From positions 1 to 27,548 of the IMG/VR virus record IMGVR_UViG_3300034073_002621: DNA of 27,548 nucleotides; one strand, given 5' to 3'. The DNA is from a virus. The translations under genes were made by a program, and so were the position numbers. Position 1 is the stretch's first letter; each line of letters starts with the position of its first letter. Shown in pieces: positions 19,188 to 25,525 of the stretch. The notes under the pieces are model-generated. The model was not told the DNA's origin. It saw nothing but the letters and a program-made list of their open reading frames with translations, and made no database searches.

Positions 19188-19443
19188 CTGGTTTTATTTG
19201 TTCTATGAGAGTATTCATTGCAGTCTTTAACGAATCTGCATCTGAAGCATTATTGATTGATTCGTGTGCTGTAATGTCTCGTAGAGCCTGTTTCTGTTCA
19301 GCAATTGCAGTTTGTAATTCTGTGTTGCCTGATTCTACAGCTCGCATATAAGAAACATCGAGTGAAGCAAGAATTGGTGCTCTTTCTGCTCTTAGGTTGT
19401 CTTTAGCAATGTCTTTTGCTTTAGTTATATCAATTGTAATCAT
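19183..19443 (-). CDS. Tail accessory protein, DUF4376-like, 86 aa
   Basis: Begins MITIDITKAKDIAKDNLRAE with GAGGAAAG upstream and an ATGA overlap. Contains RAERAPILASLDVSYMRAVE and EQKQALRDITAHESIN. This R-ER-P-LA-LD...KQ-LRD pattern marks a helical accessory protein found with phage tail fibres, resembling DUF4376-type domains. The C-terminal helix ends MNTLIEQIKPE. Likely an assembly or connector protein. Confidence 0.75.
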   Translation of the reverse strand: MITIDITKAKDIAKDNLRAERAPILASLDVSYMRAVESGNTELQTAIAEQKQALRDITAHESINNASDADSLKTAMNTLIEQIKPE

Positions 19444-19733
19444 TCTCTTTCCTCAATTACTGGAGCAACATAGTCTGGGTGTTGCGGGTCAGTAATAAAC
19501 ATATTGGTTTCAGCACCCACGCCATCGGTCAGGTCTGCCTCGTTCACCGTCCACGCATTGCGGAAGGTGCGGTCTGATGGAATGTCTGCCACATCCACAA
19601 TCTTGTATGGCTTGCCAGCAGGGACATCTTTAGCGGCAATCTCCTCGATGGTGTGTTCTTGTAAGCAGTTGGGGGAAGGAACAATAATAGAAACGCCGCC
19701 TTCATCGTTTTGAAAAATAATTCGTTGATTCAT
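19440..19733 (-). CDS. Tail accessory protein, 97 aa
   Basis: ATG at 19733 has AGGAG 5 nt upstream (a GTG two codons earlier is less likely). Begins MNQRIIFQNDEGGVSIIVPS and contains EIAAKDVPAGKPYKIVDVAD and IPSDRTFRNAWTVN. This set of motifs is familiar from phage tail modules as a small structural accessory protein; the role is not defined. ATGA-coupled to the next gene. Confidence 0.8.
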   Translation of the reverse strand: MNQRIIFQNDEGGVSIIVPSPNCLQEHTIEEIAAKDVPAGKPYKIVDVADIPSDRTFRNAWTVNEADLTDGVGAETNMFITDPQHPDYVAPVIEERE

Positions 19734-19745
19734 GTTCACTCCTAA

Positions 19746-20405
19746 TTAACGAAATACAGAGCACATAACATAGTTAGAGTCATTATCACCACCGGCAACT
19801 CTAAAAGTTCTAATACGAAACGCCGTTGTGCTTGGAACGAATGCGCCGTCAGTATTAATCACCACAACATTATTGCCGTCTATAGTAGGAAAATATCCAA
19901 TGTTTGCCGTAATAGAATAATTCGCATCAACTATTGCGGCCGTAAAATTTATCGTGTATTCGCCGGGCCCTTCATCCGTAATGCTCGACACATTTCCGCT
20001 TCCACGAATAGAAGGAGTACTTCTGCCATCAAAGTTTACCCAAGCACGACATCCGTATGCAGTAGCGACTGAGCCATAGCCGGAGTTGAATTGAAGGTTT
20101 TCATTTGAAGCAATTTTAACTGCTGTGTTCTGAGAAGCACCAACTTTGAAATCAATATTGGCAGAAGAAATAATTGATGATGCGTTTACTGTAAGATTAT
20201 TTGCTAATTGGGATGTTATGATGACACCAGAGATTGCTGTATTACTAACTGATGTGATTTTGTCAGAGGTAATTGAACCCGCTAACTTAGAATTTGTAAC
20301 ATTCGCATCAGCAATCTTTGCAGTAGTGATAGAACCGTCAGCGATGTCTGCGGCAACTACGGTGCCGTCAGCAATTGAATTTGCAGTAATTCGACTTAGA
20401 GCCAT
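19746..20405 (-). CDS. Short tail fibre protein, 219 aa
   Basis: Begins MALSRITANSIADGTVVAAD, then repeats of DGSITTAKIADANVTNSKL and a shaft with ASSIISSANIDFKVG. The C-terminal 100 residues (CRAWVNFDGR, SGNVSSITDEGPGEYTINF, NYVMCSVFR) resemble a known phage receptor-binding tip domain with an A-W-NF-G motif. It shares its N-terminus with the 488-residue fibre, so both may attach to the same site. It is preceded by the best late promoter of the minus strand and AGGA. Confidence 0.82.
   Translation of the reverse strand: MALSRITANSIADGTVVAADIADGSITTAKIADANVTNSKLAGSITSDKITSVSNTAISGVIITSQLANNLTVNASSIISSANIDFKVGASQNTAVKIASNENLQFNSGYGSVATAYGCRAWVNFDGRSTPSIRGSGNVSSITDEGPGEYTINFTAAIVDANYSITANIGYFPTIDGNNVVVINTDGAFVPSTTAFRIRTFRVAGGDNDSNYVMCSVFR
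20296..20315. repeat. 20-bp direct repeat, copy 2 (copy 1 at 19063-19082)
   Basis: See the copy at 19063-19082. Confidence 0.7.
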
Positions 20406-20439
20406 AAAAAAATCCTGTGATTGAATACTCTATTTAGTC

Positions 20440-20447
20440 TATTTATA
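20440..20447 (-). promoter_or_regulatory. T4-type late promoter TATAAATA
   Basis: A perfect TATAAATA on the minus strand overlaps the stop of the 104-residue gene, 34 nt before the short tail fibre start, with an ACTAAATA copy just downstream at 20431-20438. Known T4-like phages use this box for gp55-directed late transcription. Confidence 0.75.
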
Positions 20448-20757
20448 ACTCATATGTCTCCTCAGCATCTAATTCAATGACTAAATTGATGAACATACAG
20501 GCATCATCTTCGTTTGTGAAGTGTCTCATAATGACTTGTCCTGTATATTGTGAGATGACTGTGAGAAGAACAAATGAATCTTTGTATACGGAGAACTTAA
20601 TAATCCATCCGTTGCGGACGACAGGTTGCCAAGACTTGGTTTTCAATGCCATGTCTAGAAACTTTTTGTTTGGTTGTCTTTTTGTTGGTCGATATTCACG
20701 CATACTCATTATGTATGCGTTTTGAAATCTAGGGTAGAAACTCTCGATTGACTTCAT
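20443..20757 (-). CDS. Hypothetical phage protein, 104 aa
   Basis: Begins MKSIESFYPRFQNAYIMSMR. A basic stretch (REYRPTKRQPNKKFLDMAL) is followed by alternating strands (WIIKFSVYKDSFVLLTVISQ, GQVIMRHFTNEDDA) and an acidic C-terminus. No Shine-Dalgarno is obvious; a start at Met17 or Met19 is possible. Soluble, perhaps nucleic-acid binding. It overlaps the 43-residue gene by 29 nt. Confidence 0.65.
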   Translation of the reverse strand: MKSIESFYPRFQNAYIMSMREYRPTKRQPNKKFLDMALKTKSWQPVVRNGWIIKFSVYKDSFVLLTVISQYTGQVIMRHFTNEDDACMFINLVIELDAEETYEL

Positions 20758-20860
20758 AATTTAACTGATACCATCTCCATGCATGTCCATAACGAAGTTT
20801 GAAGTAGAGCTCTATGGTCGCATCAGCATAGATTTTATAGAGCTCTACTGTCTTTAGCAT
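20729..20860 (-). CDS. Small hypothetical protein, 43 aa
   Basis: Frame MLKTVELYKIYADATIELYF, KLRYGHAWRWYQLNYEVNR, ending FLP. Start ATG overlaps the stop of the 46-residue gene and its end overlaps the next start, so it fills a gap that otherwise holds only a palindromic repeat. The 12-bp inverted repeat GTAGAGCTCTAT/ATAGAGCTCTAC (20804-20815, 20837-20848) falls on its two ELY peptide repeats. Aromatic and basic; function unknown. Confidence 0.6.
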   Translation of the reverse strand: MLKTVELYKIYADATIELYFKLRYGHAWRWYQLNYEVNREFLP

Positions 20861-20994
20861 TTTTTGCAGGCATTCCTTGCCATCATCATTGCTTTTGCTT
20901 CTTCATACTTACCCTCACGGGCCAGTGTAGAAGCGGCACGAGCAAATCCAATTTCTTTGAATATGCAATAGACTTTACGAAAGAAGTTTTTCAT
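20854..20994 (-). CDS. Small helical protein, 46 aa
   Basis: Begins MKNFFRKVYCIFKEIGFARA and ends NACKKC. An amphipathic, basic helix pair with AASTLAREGKYEEAKAMM. I recognise MKNFFRK-Y---E-IG-ARAAS-LA-G-Y-EAK as a small conserved protein of T4-like marine phages, function unknown. TAATG overlap with the 69-residue gene. Confidence 0.75.
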   Translation of the reverse strand: MKNFFRKVYCIFKEIGFARAASTLAREGKYEEAKAMMMARNACKKC

Positions 20995-21203
20995 TACTTC
21001 TTGCCTGTAAACTTTGCAACTTGCTCTGTAAATTGTGCATAAACAGAGTCAGCAATTTGTGTCACCGACTTAGCAAATGTAGTCTCGGCATCAATGAAAG
21101 ACTGAAATGGCTCACGAACTTTGGCATCAGTAACGATAGTTTTGAGGGTGTTGGTTTTTGCAGATTGAACGGTGTCAATGAAAGCGTTGGCGTATGAAAA
21201 CAT
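20994..21203 (-). CDS. Small helical phasin-like phage protein, 69 aa
   Basis: Strong Shine-Dalgarno (AGGAGAATTACC). Begins MFSYANAFIDTVQSAKTNTL and is almost wholly helical (FQSFIDAETTFAKSVTQIAD, YAQFTEQVAKFTGKK). The pattern EPFQSFIDA-T-FAK is recurrent in T4-like cyano- and pelagiphages, unnamed. A coiled-coil or phasin-like bundle is likely. It follows the 138-nt intergenic region. Confidence 0.75.
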   Translation of the reverse strand: MFSYANAFIDTVQSAKTNTLKTIVTDAKVREPFQSFIDAETTFAKSVTQIADSVYAQFTEQVAKFTGKK

Positions 21204-21261
21204 GGTAATTCTCCTATTAAGCGAGTGGATTAATCGTGACCTCTTTGAGCGTCACATCACT

Positions 21262-21274
21262 TTTATATATAATC
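21262..21274 (-). promoter_or_regulatory. AT-rich promoter candidate
   Basis: The minus strand reads ATTATATATAAAA; a -10 such as TATATA or a late-type TATAAAA can be drawn, but no -35 is clear. It would drive the 69-, 46-, 43- and 104-residue genes. Confidence 0.3.
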
Positions 21275-21300
21275 GCAACGCACAAAAATTGTTGCACTTG

Positions 21301-21335
21301 CACAGCATTTAGGGAATATTTTGCTGTGTTTTCCC
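21301..21335 (-). other. Two mutually exclusive hairpins downstream of a stop codon
   Basis: CACAGCA (21301-21307) pairs with TGCTGTG (21322-21328), while GGGAA (21312-21316) pairs with TTCCC (21331-21335); the two share bases and cannot form together. A T-rich stretch follows about 10 nt on in the minus transcript. A terminator or attenuator is possible. Confidence 0.3.
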
Positions 21336-21341
21336 TTTTGC

Positions 21342-21797
21342 CTAGGATTCTTCTTTCAAATTTTCATAAGTAGTTGGTGCTGCCTTTGATATAAGATGCT
21401 TTAGATGATCCTTCCTAATTTTACACGCTACCCATTGATTCCAATAATTTTCAGATAATAAAGCATGTCTCACGAAAATCTCATAAGTTTCATAATAATT
21501 TGTTTCAGACCTTGTTTTACAAAGGTGTAGTATTTCACGAACAAAAGCATTTTTGCCTTTAATTTCTATTTCTTTTAATAATTCAACATTTGAACCATAG
21601 TATTCTTCCCAATCAGATTTAACTCTGATCCTTTTTCTTTTACCTTTGACTTGCTTTGTTTTTGCTTTGGTTAAGTATTTACGACCAATGTATTTTTTAC
21701 CTGTTGAAATTTCTGTTATGCTGTAAACAAAGCCATAATAGTCTTCGACCTCTTCAGGATTTATTTCATTCGTGGTGTTTTGAAAGTACCAAGTCAT
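21342..21797 (-). CDS. GIY-YIG nuclease-like protein (Seg-type), 151 aa
   Basis: Begins MTWYFQNTTNEINPEEVEDY. GIY-YIG elements appear as YYGFVYSITE and KKYIGRKYL near residues 20-42, a basic QVKGKRKRIRVKSDWEEYYG insert, a FVREILHLC strand and ETNYYETYEIFVRHALL, with the likely catalytic Glu in that helix. I recognise the family from T4-like phages, where it is called a GIY-YIG or Seg-like endonuclease. No separate DNA-binding domain. It has no Shine-Dalgarno, and its start faces that of the + strand endonuclease across 85 nt. Confidence 0.75.
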   Translation of the reverse strand: MTWYFQNTTNEINPEEVEDYYGFVYSITEISTGKKYIGRKYLTKAKTKQVKGKRKRIRVKSDWEEYYGSNVELLKEIEIKGKNAFVREILHLCKTRSETNYYETYEIFVRHALLSENYWNQWVACKIRKDHLKHLISKAAPTTYENLKEES

Positions 21798-21815
21798 ATG
21801 GAAAATAAAAAAAAA

Positions 21816-21823
21816 TATAAATA
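21816..21823 (+). promoter_or_regulatory. T4-type late promoter TATAAATA, plus strand
   Basis: A perfect TATAAATA 59 nt before the ATG of the GIY-YIG homing endonuclease, the only one on the plus strand that serves a gene. On the minus strand the same site forms a T-rich tract. Confidence 0.75.
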
Positions 21824-21826
21824 GGT

Positions 21827-21877
21827 GTGGATCGCCGGTGGTCAGACCGCATCCACTCTAATACGAAAGGACCGTAT
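21827..21877 (+). promoter_or_regulatory. Structured leader with Shine-Dalgarno in a hairpin loop
   Basis: GTGGAT (21827-21832) pairs with ATCCAC (21851-21856) around CGGT/ACCG (21836-21839, 21846-21849). A second hairpin ATACG/CGTAT (21861-21865, 21873-21877) puts the ribosome site AAAGGA in its loop, 11 nt before ATG. T4 I-TevI is similarly held back by RNA structure. The first hairpin may also act as a terminator for minus-strand transcripts, which run into TATTTATATTTTTTTTT. Confidence 0.5.
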
Positions 21878-21882
21878 CAGCT

Positions 21883-22608
21883 ATGAATATTTATTCAAAC
21901 GATTACTATGTCTACGCTTATTTGAGAGCATCAGACAACACTCCTTATTACATCGGAAAAGGTAAAAAAGATAGAGCTTTTTCTCCTAAACATGTAGTAA
22001 CAGTTCCAAAAGATAAAAATAAAATTGTTTTTTTAGAAAAAAATCTTTCTAATATTGGAGCTTTAGCCTTAGAAAGACGATATATCCGTTGGTATGGAAG
22101 AAAAGATATTAATACTGGTATTCTTAGAAATTTGACAGATGGAGGTGACGGTGGAATAGGTTATAAACACACCGAAGAACATAAAAAATACATTAGTAGT
22201 ATATTAAAAGGAAAATCAATTTCAGAAGAATGTAGAAGAAAAATTTCAAAAACATTGATGGGAAGAAAAATGCTTCCGCATGTTAGAGAGATTTTAACAA
22301 AAGCAGTAAAGGGTAAGAAAAAAACCGATGAACACAGACAGAAAATTTCAAAAAGTCACACTGGCATCACTCATACCGATAAAACAAAAGAAATTTTATC
22401 TAAGATGAGTTCGAAAGGAACTTACACCTTTACATCACCAAACGGAAAAACTTTTACTCATCACTCAATAAATCAGTTTGCTAAAGAACATAAATTGAGT
22501 AATTTTTTACTTTATAGTAATGTCAATAAAGGTGTAATATGTGTGAAAAAACCTGGTCAATTAAGAATCACGGGTAAAAACACAATTGGATGGCAGATTA
22601 AACTTTAA
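21883..22608 (+). CDS. GIY-YIG homing endonuclease with NUMOD3-like repeats, 241 aa
   Basis: N-terminal GIY-YIG nuclease: YVYAYLRASDNTPYYIGKG (residues 8-26; first motif YVY), then a helix with LALERRYIRWYGRKD providing Glu/Arg, and ILRNLTDGGDGG with the usual Asn. After it come NUMOD3-like DNA-binding repeats (YKHTEEHKKYISSILKGKS, ISEECRRKISKTLMGRK, HTDKTKEILSK). The C-terminus (YTFTSPNGKTFTHHSINQFA) resembles an intron-encoded-nuclease recognition module. Late promoter and structured leader are upstream. The gene is AT-rich and runs against all others; its stop overlaps that of the zinc-ribbon gene. A recently acquired mobile gene. Confidence 0.88.
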   Translation: MNIYSNDYYVYAYLRASDNTPYYIGKGKKDRAFSPKHVVTVPKDKNKIVFLEKNLSNIGALALERRYIRWYGRKDINTGILRNLTDGGDGGIGYKHTEEHKKYISSILKGKSISEECRRKISKTLMGRKMLPHVREILTKAVKGKKKTDEHRQKISKSHTGITHTDKTKEILSKMSSKGTYTFTSPNGKTFTHHSINQFAKEHKLSNFLLYSNVNKGVICVKKPGQLRITGKNTIGWQIKL

Positions 22609-22754
22609 TCGTCATCTTCATCTAATTTGTCCACATCTACTATCATCTCTGCACAGAACGGACAAAAAGATGGGTCTGATTCTGTATTTTCTTCATCATA
22701 TCGTATCGTAAACTCAGACTCACAATTATCGCAAGTATGTTTCAATGACGCCAT
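22605..22754 (-). CDS. Zinc-ribbon protein, 49 aa
   Basis: Begins MASLKHTCDNCESEFTIRYD, continuing FCPFCAEMIVDVDKLDE with an acidic end. CDNC and CPFC form a classical four-cysteine zinc ribbon. I recognise this small gene (MASLKHTC--C-SEFTIRYDEE) from T4-like cyanophages; it may bind RNA polymerase or DNA, unproven. Start overlaps the stop of the nuclease gene (TAATG); its 3' end overlaps the convergent endonuclease gene by 4 nt. Confidence 0.8.
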   Translation of the reverse strand: MASLKHTCDNCESEFTIRYDEENTESDPSFCPFCAEMIVDVDKLDEDDD

Positions 22755-23185
22755 TAGTTACACCATGAAGATTTCTTTTCACCATGATAAGGTCTTGCAT
22801 GACCATTGGCAATTAATAATGCAGACAATCTTTGACCATTGACAATTACATCACCAAGAACACGACCACCATACTTGTCATGCTTCTGTAATTCAATCAA
22901 TACAGGCAGTTTATTCTTGTATGCATGATTGAGTGTGTCTTTTGTAAACTGTGATGCCTTCTCTGCGGCTGCTGCTTCTTGTGGGCAGGATGCACGATGA
23001 CCTTTCTCAGGAGTATCTACACCAAGAACCCGTATCGATAGTTTCTTTGGCAACGGATCAGGTAGAAATGGTGCTGCAAATTCTACTGTGTCACCATCAA
23101 TTACTCTTGTAACTTTCCAATCATATGGATTTGCAAATGCACTAATGGCAAATAACGAAAGTATTGTTGTAATTATAATTTTCAA
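22754..23185 (-). CDS. Exported Snase-like (thermonuclease) protein, 143 aa
   Basis: Signal peptide MKIIITTILSLFAISAFA. The staphylococcal nuclease fold is visible: VIDGDTVEF (calcium-binding Asp), IRVLGVDTPEKG with the Arg/Asp/Thr/Glu active-site set, a long AAAAEKASQFTKDTL helix, KYGGRVLGDVIVNG with the second catalytic Arg, and LLIANGHARPY. It should cleave DNA or RNA in the periplasm, a location that would suit host-DNA recycling or exclusion of other phages. It is conserved in several marine phages. Coupled to the zinc-ribbon gene. Confidence 0.9.
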   Translation of the reverse strand: MKIIITTILSLFAISAFANPYDWKVTRVIDGDTVEFAAPFLPDPLPKKLSIRVLGVDTPEKGHRASCPQEAAAAEKASQFTKDTLNHAYKNKLPVLIELQKHDKYGGRVLGDVIVNGQRLSALLIANGHARPYHGEKKSSWCN

Positions 23186-23194
23186 TTGTATCTC

Positions 23195-23392
23195 CTAAAA
23201 GTATTCTTTGAGTGCCTGCAATTTATCATGTGCATTCGCAAGTTCAGAAAGTTCTTTATCAATTGCTTCGGTAAAGTTTTCGTGTTCTGGTATTGCTCTT
23301 GGATTTGCAATCATAATATCTATATTCAGTTTGTGTTGTGCAATTTTTGATTCATATTGCATAATCATCGTATCAATTATATTTTCTTTCAT
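23195..23392 (-). CDS. Conserved small protein downstream of nrdB, 65 aa
   Basis: Start at 23392 (MKENIIDTMIMQYESKIAQH) by ATGA overlap with nrdB. A helical hairpin: NIDIMIANPRAIPEHENFTE and AIDKELSELANAHDKLQALK. I recognise this gene as a very constant small protein in T4-like cyanophages and pelagiphages (pattern MQYESKIAQH...IPEH...AID-EL), function unknown. Possibly a four-helix dimer. Confidence 0.88.
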   Translation of the reverse strand: MKENIIDTMIMQYESKIAQHKLNIDIMIANPRAIPEHENFTEAIDKELSELANAHDKLQALKEYF

Positions 23393-24387
23393 GCGGCTTT
23401 CCCCCATACATCATCCCAATTACCTGACAGAGCACCTTTTGCGTAGTCGGTACTTCTGTTTTCGAAAAAGTTAGTATGGCCCGGAGCATTCAACATAAAC
23501 TCCACCCAAGATAATGGATTCTTCTTAACCTTAAAAATTCCTTTGAGGCCAAGACTAATTAATCGTCTGTCAGCAATATATCTTATGTATTGCTTCACAT
23601 CTTCAGGTGTTAAGTTTTCCATTGGACCCATATTGAAAGACAAATCAATAAAGTTGTCTTCCAGTTCAACCATTTTTTCTGCAATTTTGTAAATTTCAGA
23701 TTTCAAATCATCATTCCAAATCTCACGGTTTTCTTCAACAAATGTTCTAAACATTTTAATCATTGCTTCACAATGTTGAGTTTCATCTACGATTGACCAT
23801 GCAATGATTTGACCCATACCTTTCATCTTACCGTGTCTTGCAAAGTTGAGTAACATGATAAAGGAACTAAAGAGTTGCATACCTTCAGTAAACGCAGAAA
23901 ATACGGCGATGTGTTTTGCGGTATTTTGTTTCGTTGTATTTTGATTTGAAATATCTAACACATAATCATGTTTGTCTTTCATTTCTTGATATTGCAGAAA
24001 TTCATTGTATGTCGAATCAGGCATACCAAGTGTTTCGATGAGGTGTGAATAGGCAGCAATGTGAACTGCCTCTCTTGCGGCAAAACCAAGAAGCATCATG
24101 CGAACTTCTGGTTGAGGAAAATAAGGCAAATAATTTTTAACATACGCACCGGCAACATCAATGTCACCTTGCGTAAAGAAACGAAAGATGTTTGTAAGAA
24201 AGTATTTTTCTTCTTTTGTTAATACATTTTTCCAATCTTTTACATCTTCTAACATCGGCACTTCATCGGCCAACCAATGAGAACTTTCGTGTTTTTTCCA
24301 TGCATCATAACACCATGGATAGTTGAATGGTCGAAAACTCATTCTTTCGTCTGTTAAAATTAATTCGTTATTTTTCTTCTTTGTCAT
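23389..24387 (-). CDS. nrdB: Ribonucleotide reductase beta subunit NrdB, 332 aa
   Basis: Class I R2, which holds the diiron-tyrosyl radical and with NrdA reduces ribonucleotides to dNTPs. ATG at 24387 overlaps the glycosyltransferase stop. Diiron ligands and radical site are present: Asp in GDIDVAGAYVKN, EAVHIAAY (Glu, His and the radical Tyr at the usual spacing), Glu in FTEGMQLF and the E-T-Q-H of IVDETQHCEAM. C-terminus GHTNFFENRSTDYAKG ends in GNWDDVWGKAA. Length is normal for a phage R2. Its separation from nrdA by about 2.5 kb of other genes is unusual. Confidence 0.96.
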   Translation of the reverse strand: MTKKKNNELILTDERMSFRPFNYPWCYDAWKKHESSHWLADEVPMLEDVKDWKNVLTKEEKYFLTNIFRFFTQGDIDVAGAYVKNYLPYFPQPEVRMMLLGFAAREAVHIAAYSHLIETLGMPDSTYNEFLQYQEMKDKHDYVLDISNQNTTKQNTAKHIAVFSAFTEGMQLFSSFIMLLNFARHGKMKGMGQIIAWSIVDETQHCEAMIKMFRTFVEENREIWNDDLKSEIYKIAEKMVELEDNFIDLSFNMGPMENLTPEDVKQYIRYIADRRLISLGLKGIFKVKKNPLSWVEFMLNAPGHTNFFENRSTDYAKGALSGNWDDVWGKAA

Positions 24388-25358
24388 TTCATTGCCTCTA
24401 AAAATTGTTGTCTTGCTCTCTGCCATGTCCAATTTCGTGATGAACTACTTACATCACCACGATTTAACGACAGGCATATTGTTACTGCTTTCTGTAAATC
24501 ATCTCCGTAATGCCCATTCACACCATTAAAAATTGTTTCTCTTGGTCCTGGTTCATCGTATGCAGCAACTGGTGTGCCACACGCCAATGCTTCTAAAATT
24601 ACAATACCGAAAGTATCGGCTTTTGAAGGAAAGACAAATACATCTGCACTTGCAATCCATTCTGCAAGTTCGGCACCCTCTTTTTTACCGATGAATTCTA
24701 CATCAGGATATTTTTCTTTCAATTCATTCAAATATGGCCCATTACCAATCAATACTTTACGATTATACTTTAGTTGACAGAAATCGTCAAGACCTTTTTC
24801 TTTTGATATCCGAGAAACACAAACGATGTATGGTTTTGTTTGTTGCCTTCTTTTCGGATTAAAGATTTCAAAGTCTACACCTCTTGTCCATACCTTTAGA
24901 TTTTGAAAACCTAAATTCTCTAACTTATACTTCATGCCATTTGTTGGCACTAATATGTTTTTTGACTTTTTATGAAACCATCTGAAGTATGGGTAGAATA
25001 ACTTCGCAGGTAAGCCAAATTGTTTCTGTATGAATTCAGGAAATAAGGTATGAAAACTTGTTGTGTATGTATATTTTCTTTTTGCCAGTATTTTTCTTGC
25101 ATATAAACCTAAAGGACCTTCTGTCGCAATGTGTATAGAATATTGTTCATGCATCATTTGCCATAGTTTTTGTTTAATTTCCCATGGATTGTAAACCACT
25201 TCAATCTCAGGATAGTTAGGCAATGCAATTCTTTTCAGACCAGGTAAATAAGGATGAATGATTTCAACACCATACATGTCTTTGGTAACATTTTGATATG
25301 TTCGCACAACACCATTGACTTGTGGTTCCCATGCATCGGTGATGATTGCAATTTTCAT
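24384..25358 (-). CDS. GT4 glycosyltransferase, Agt/SqdX-like, 324 aa
   Basis: Start at 25358 (MKIAIITDAWEPQVNGVVRT), where PQVNGVVRT is the acceptor-side signature of the lipid-glycosylating GT4 group that includes Agt, MgtA and SqdX. The C-terminal donor domain has VCVSRISKEKGLDDF and ADTFGIVILEALACGTP, with DTFG where other GT4 enzymes have ETFG. Ends WQRARQQFLEAMK, similar to the WEAAARQFL tail of Agt proteins. It would transfer a sugar, probably from a UDP donor, to diacylglycerol at the inner-membrane face. The PlcP-type neighbour supplies exactly that lipid in alphaproteobacteria. Sugar unknown. Confidence 0.85.
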   Translation of the reverse strand: MKIAIITDAWEPQVNGVVRTYQNVTKDMYGVEIIHPYLPGLKRIALPNYPEIEVVYNPWEIKQKLWQMMHEQYSIHIATEGPLGLYARKILAKRKYTYTTSFHTLFPEFIQKQFGLPAKLFYPYFRWFHKKSKNILVPTNGMKYKLENLGFQNLKVWTRGVDFEIFNPKRRQQTKPYIVCVSRISKEKGLDDFCQLKYNRKVLIGNGPYLNELKEKYPDVEFIGKKEGAELAEWIASADVFVFPSKADTFGIVILEALACGTPVAAYDEPGPRETIFNGVNGHYGDDLQKAVTICLSLNRGDVSSSSRNWTWQRARQQFLEAMK

Positions 25359-25525
25359 ATCTTCTCGCAACGGCCCTCGACCTTAAATGATTCAAACTTT
25401 AACCAATAATTCATTGTCTGTAATGCATCAAGACACTGTTGTTGTGTCTTGAACTCCATCGTTATTCTTCCTGGTATGTCGCTTGGATTGTTTATGTGAA
25501 CTGCCAGAAGTATCATTAGCCACAC
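25355..25525 (-). CDS. Small exported protein with two late cysteines, 56 aa
   Basis: A strong Shine-Dalgarno (AGAGGAG) fits a GTG start at 25525. The product MWLMILLAVHINNPSDIPGR has a short hydrophobic N-terminus. The mature part contains TQQQCLDALQTM and KVEGRCEKI, two cysteines. Architecture matches the 61-residue protein at 9130-9315. It overlaps the phosphoesterase C-terminus by 98 nt in another frame and the glycosyltransferase start by 4 nt. Role unknown; may be an envelope protein. Confidence 0.65.
   Translation of the reverse strand: MWLMILLAVHINNPSDIPGRITMEFKTQQQCLDALQTMNYWLKFESFKVEGRCEKI

Noticed and set aside
19020-20400. CRISPR-like or tandem repeat array
   Set aside because: The repeats are fibre shaft codons of variable sequence without regular spacers.
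20804-20848. 12-bp inverted repeat GTAGAGCTCTAT...ATAGAGCTCTAC as a regulatory element
   Set aside because: It falls inside a small gene and is explained by two ELY peptide repeats encoded by the same codons. A hairpin may still form but is not needed.
21883-22608. Group I intron containing the endonuclease
   Set aside because: Neither flanking gene is split; no interrupted reading frame or intron core was recognised, so it is free-standing.
21342-22608. Integrase or lysogeny module near the strand switch
   Set aside because: No recombinase, repressor or att-like repeat; both genes are GIY-YIG type.
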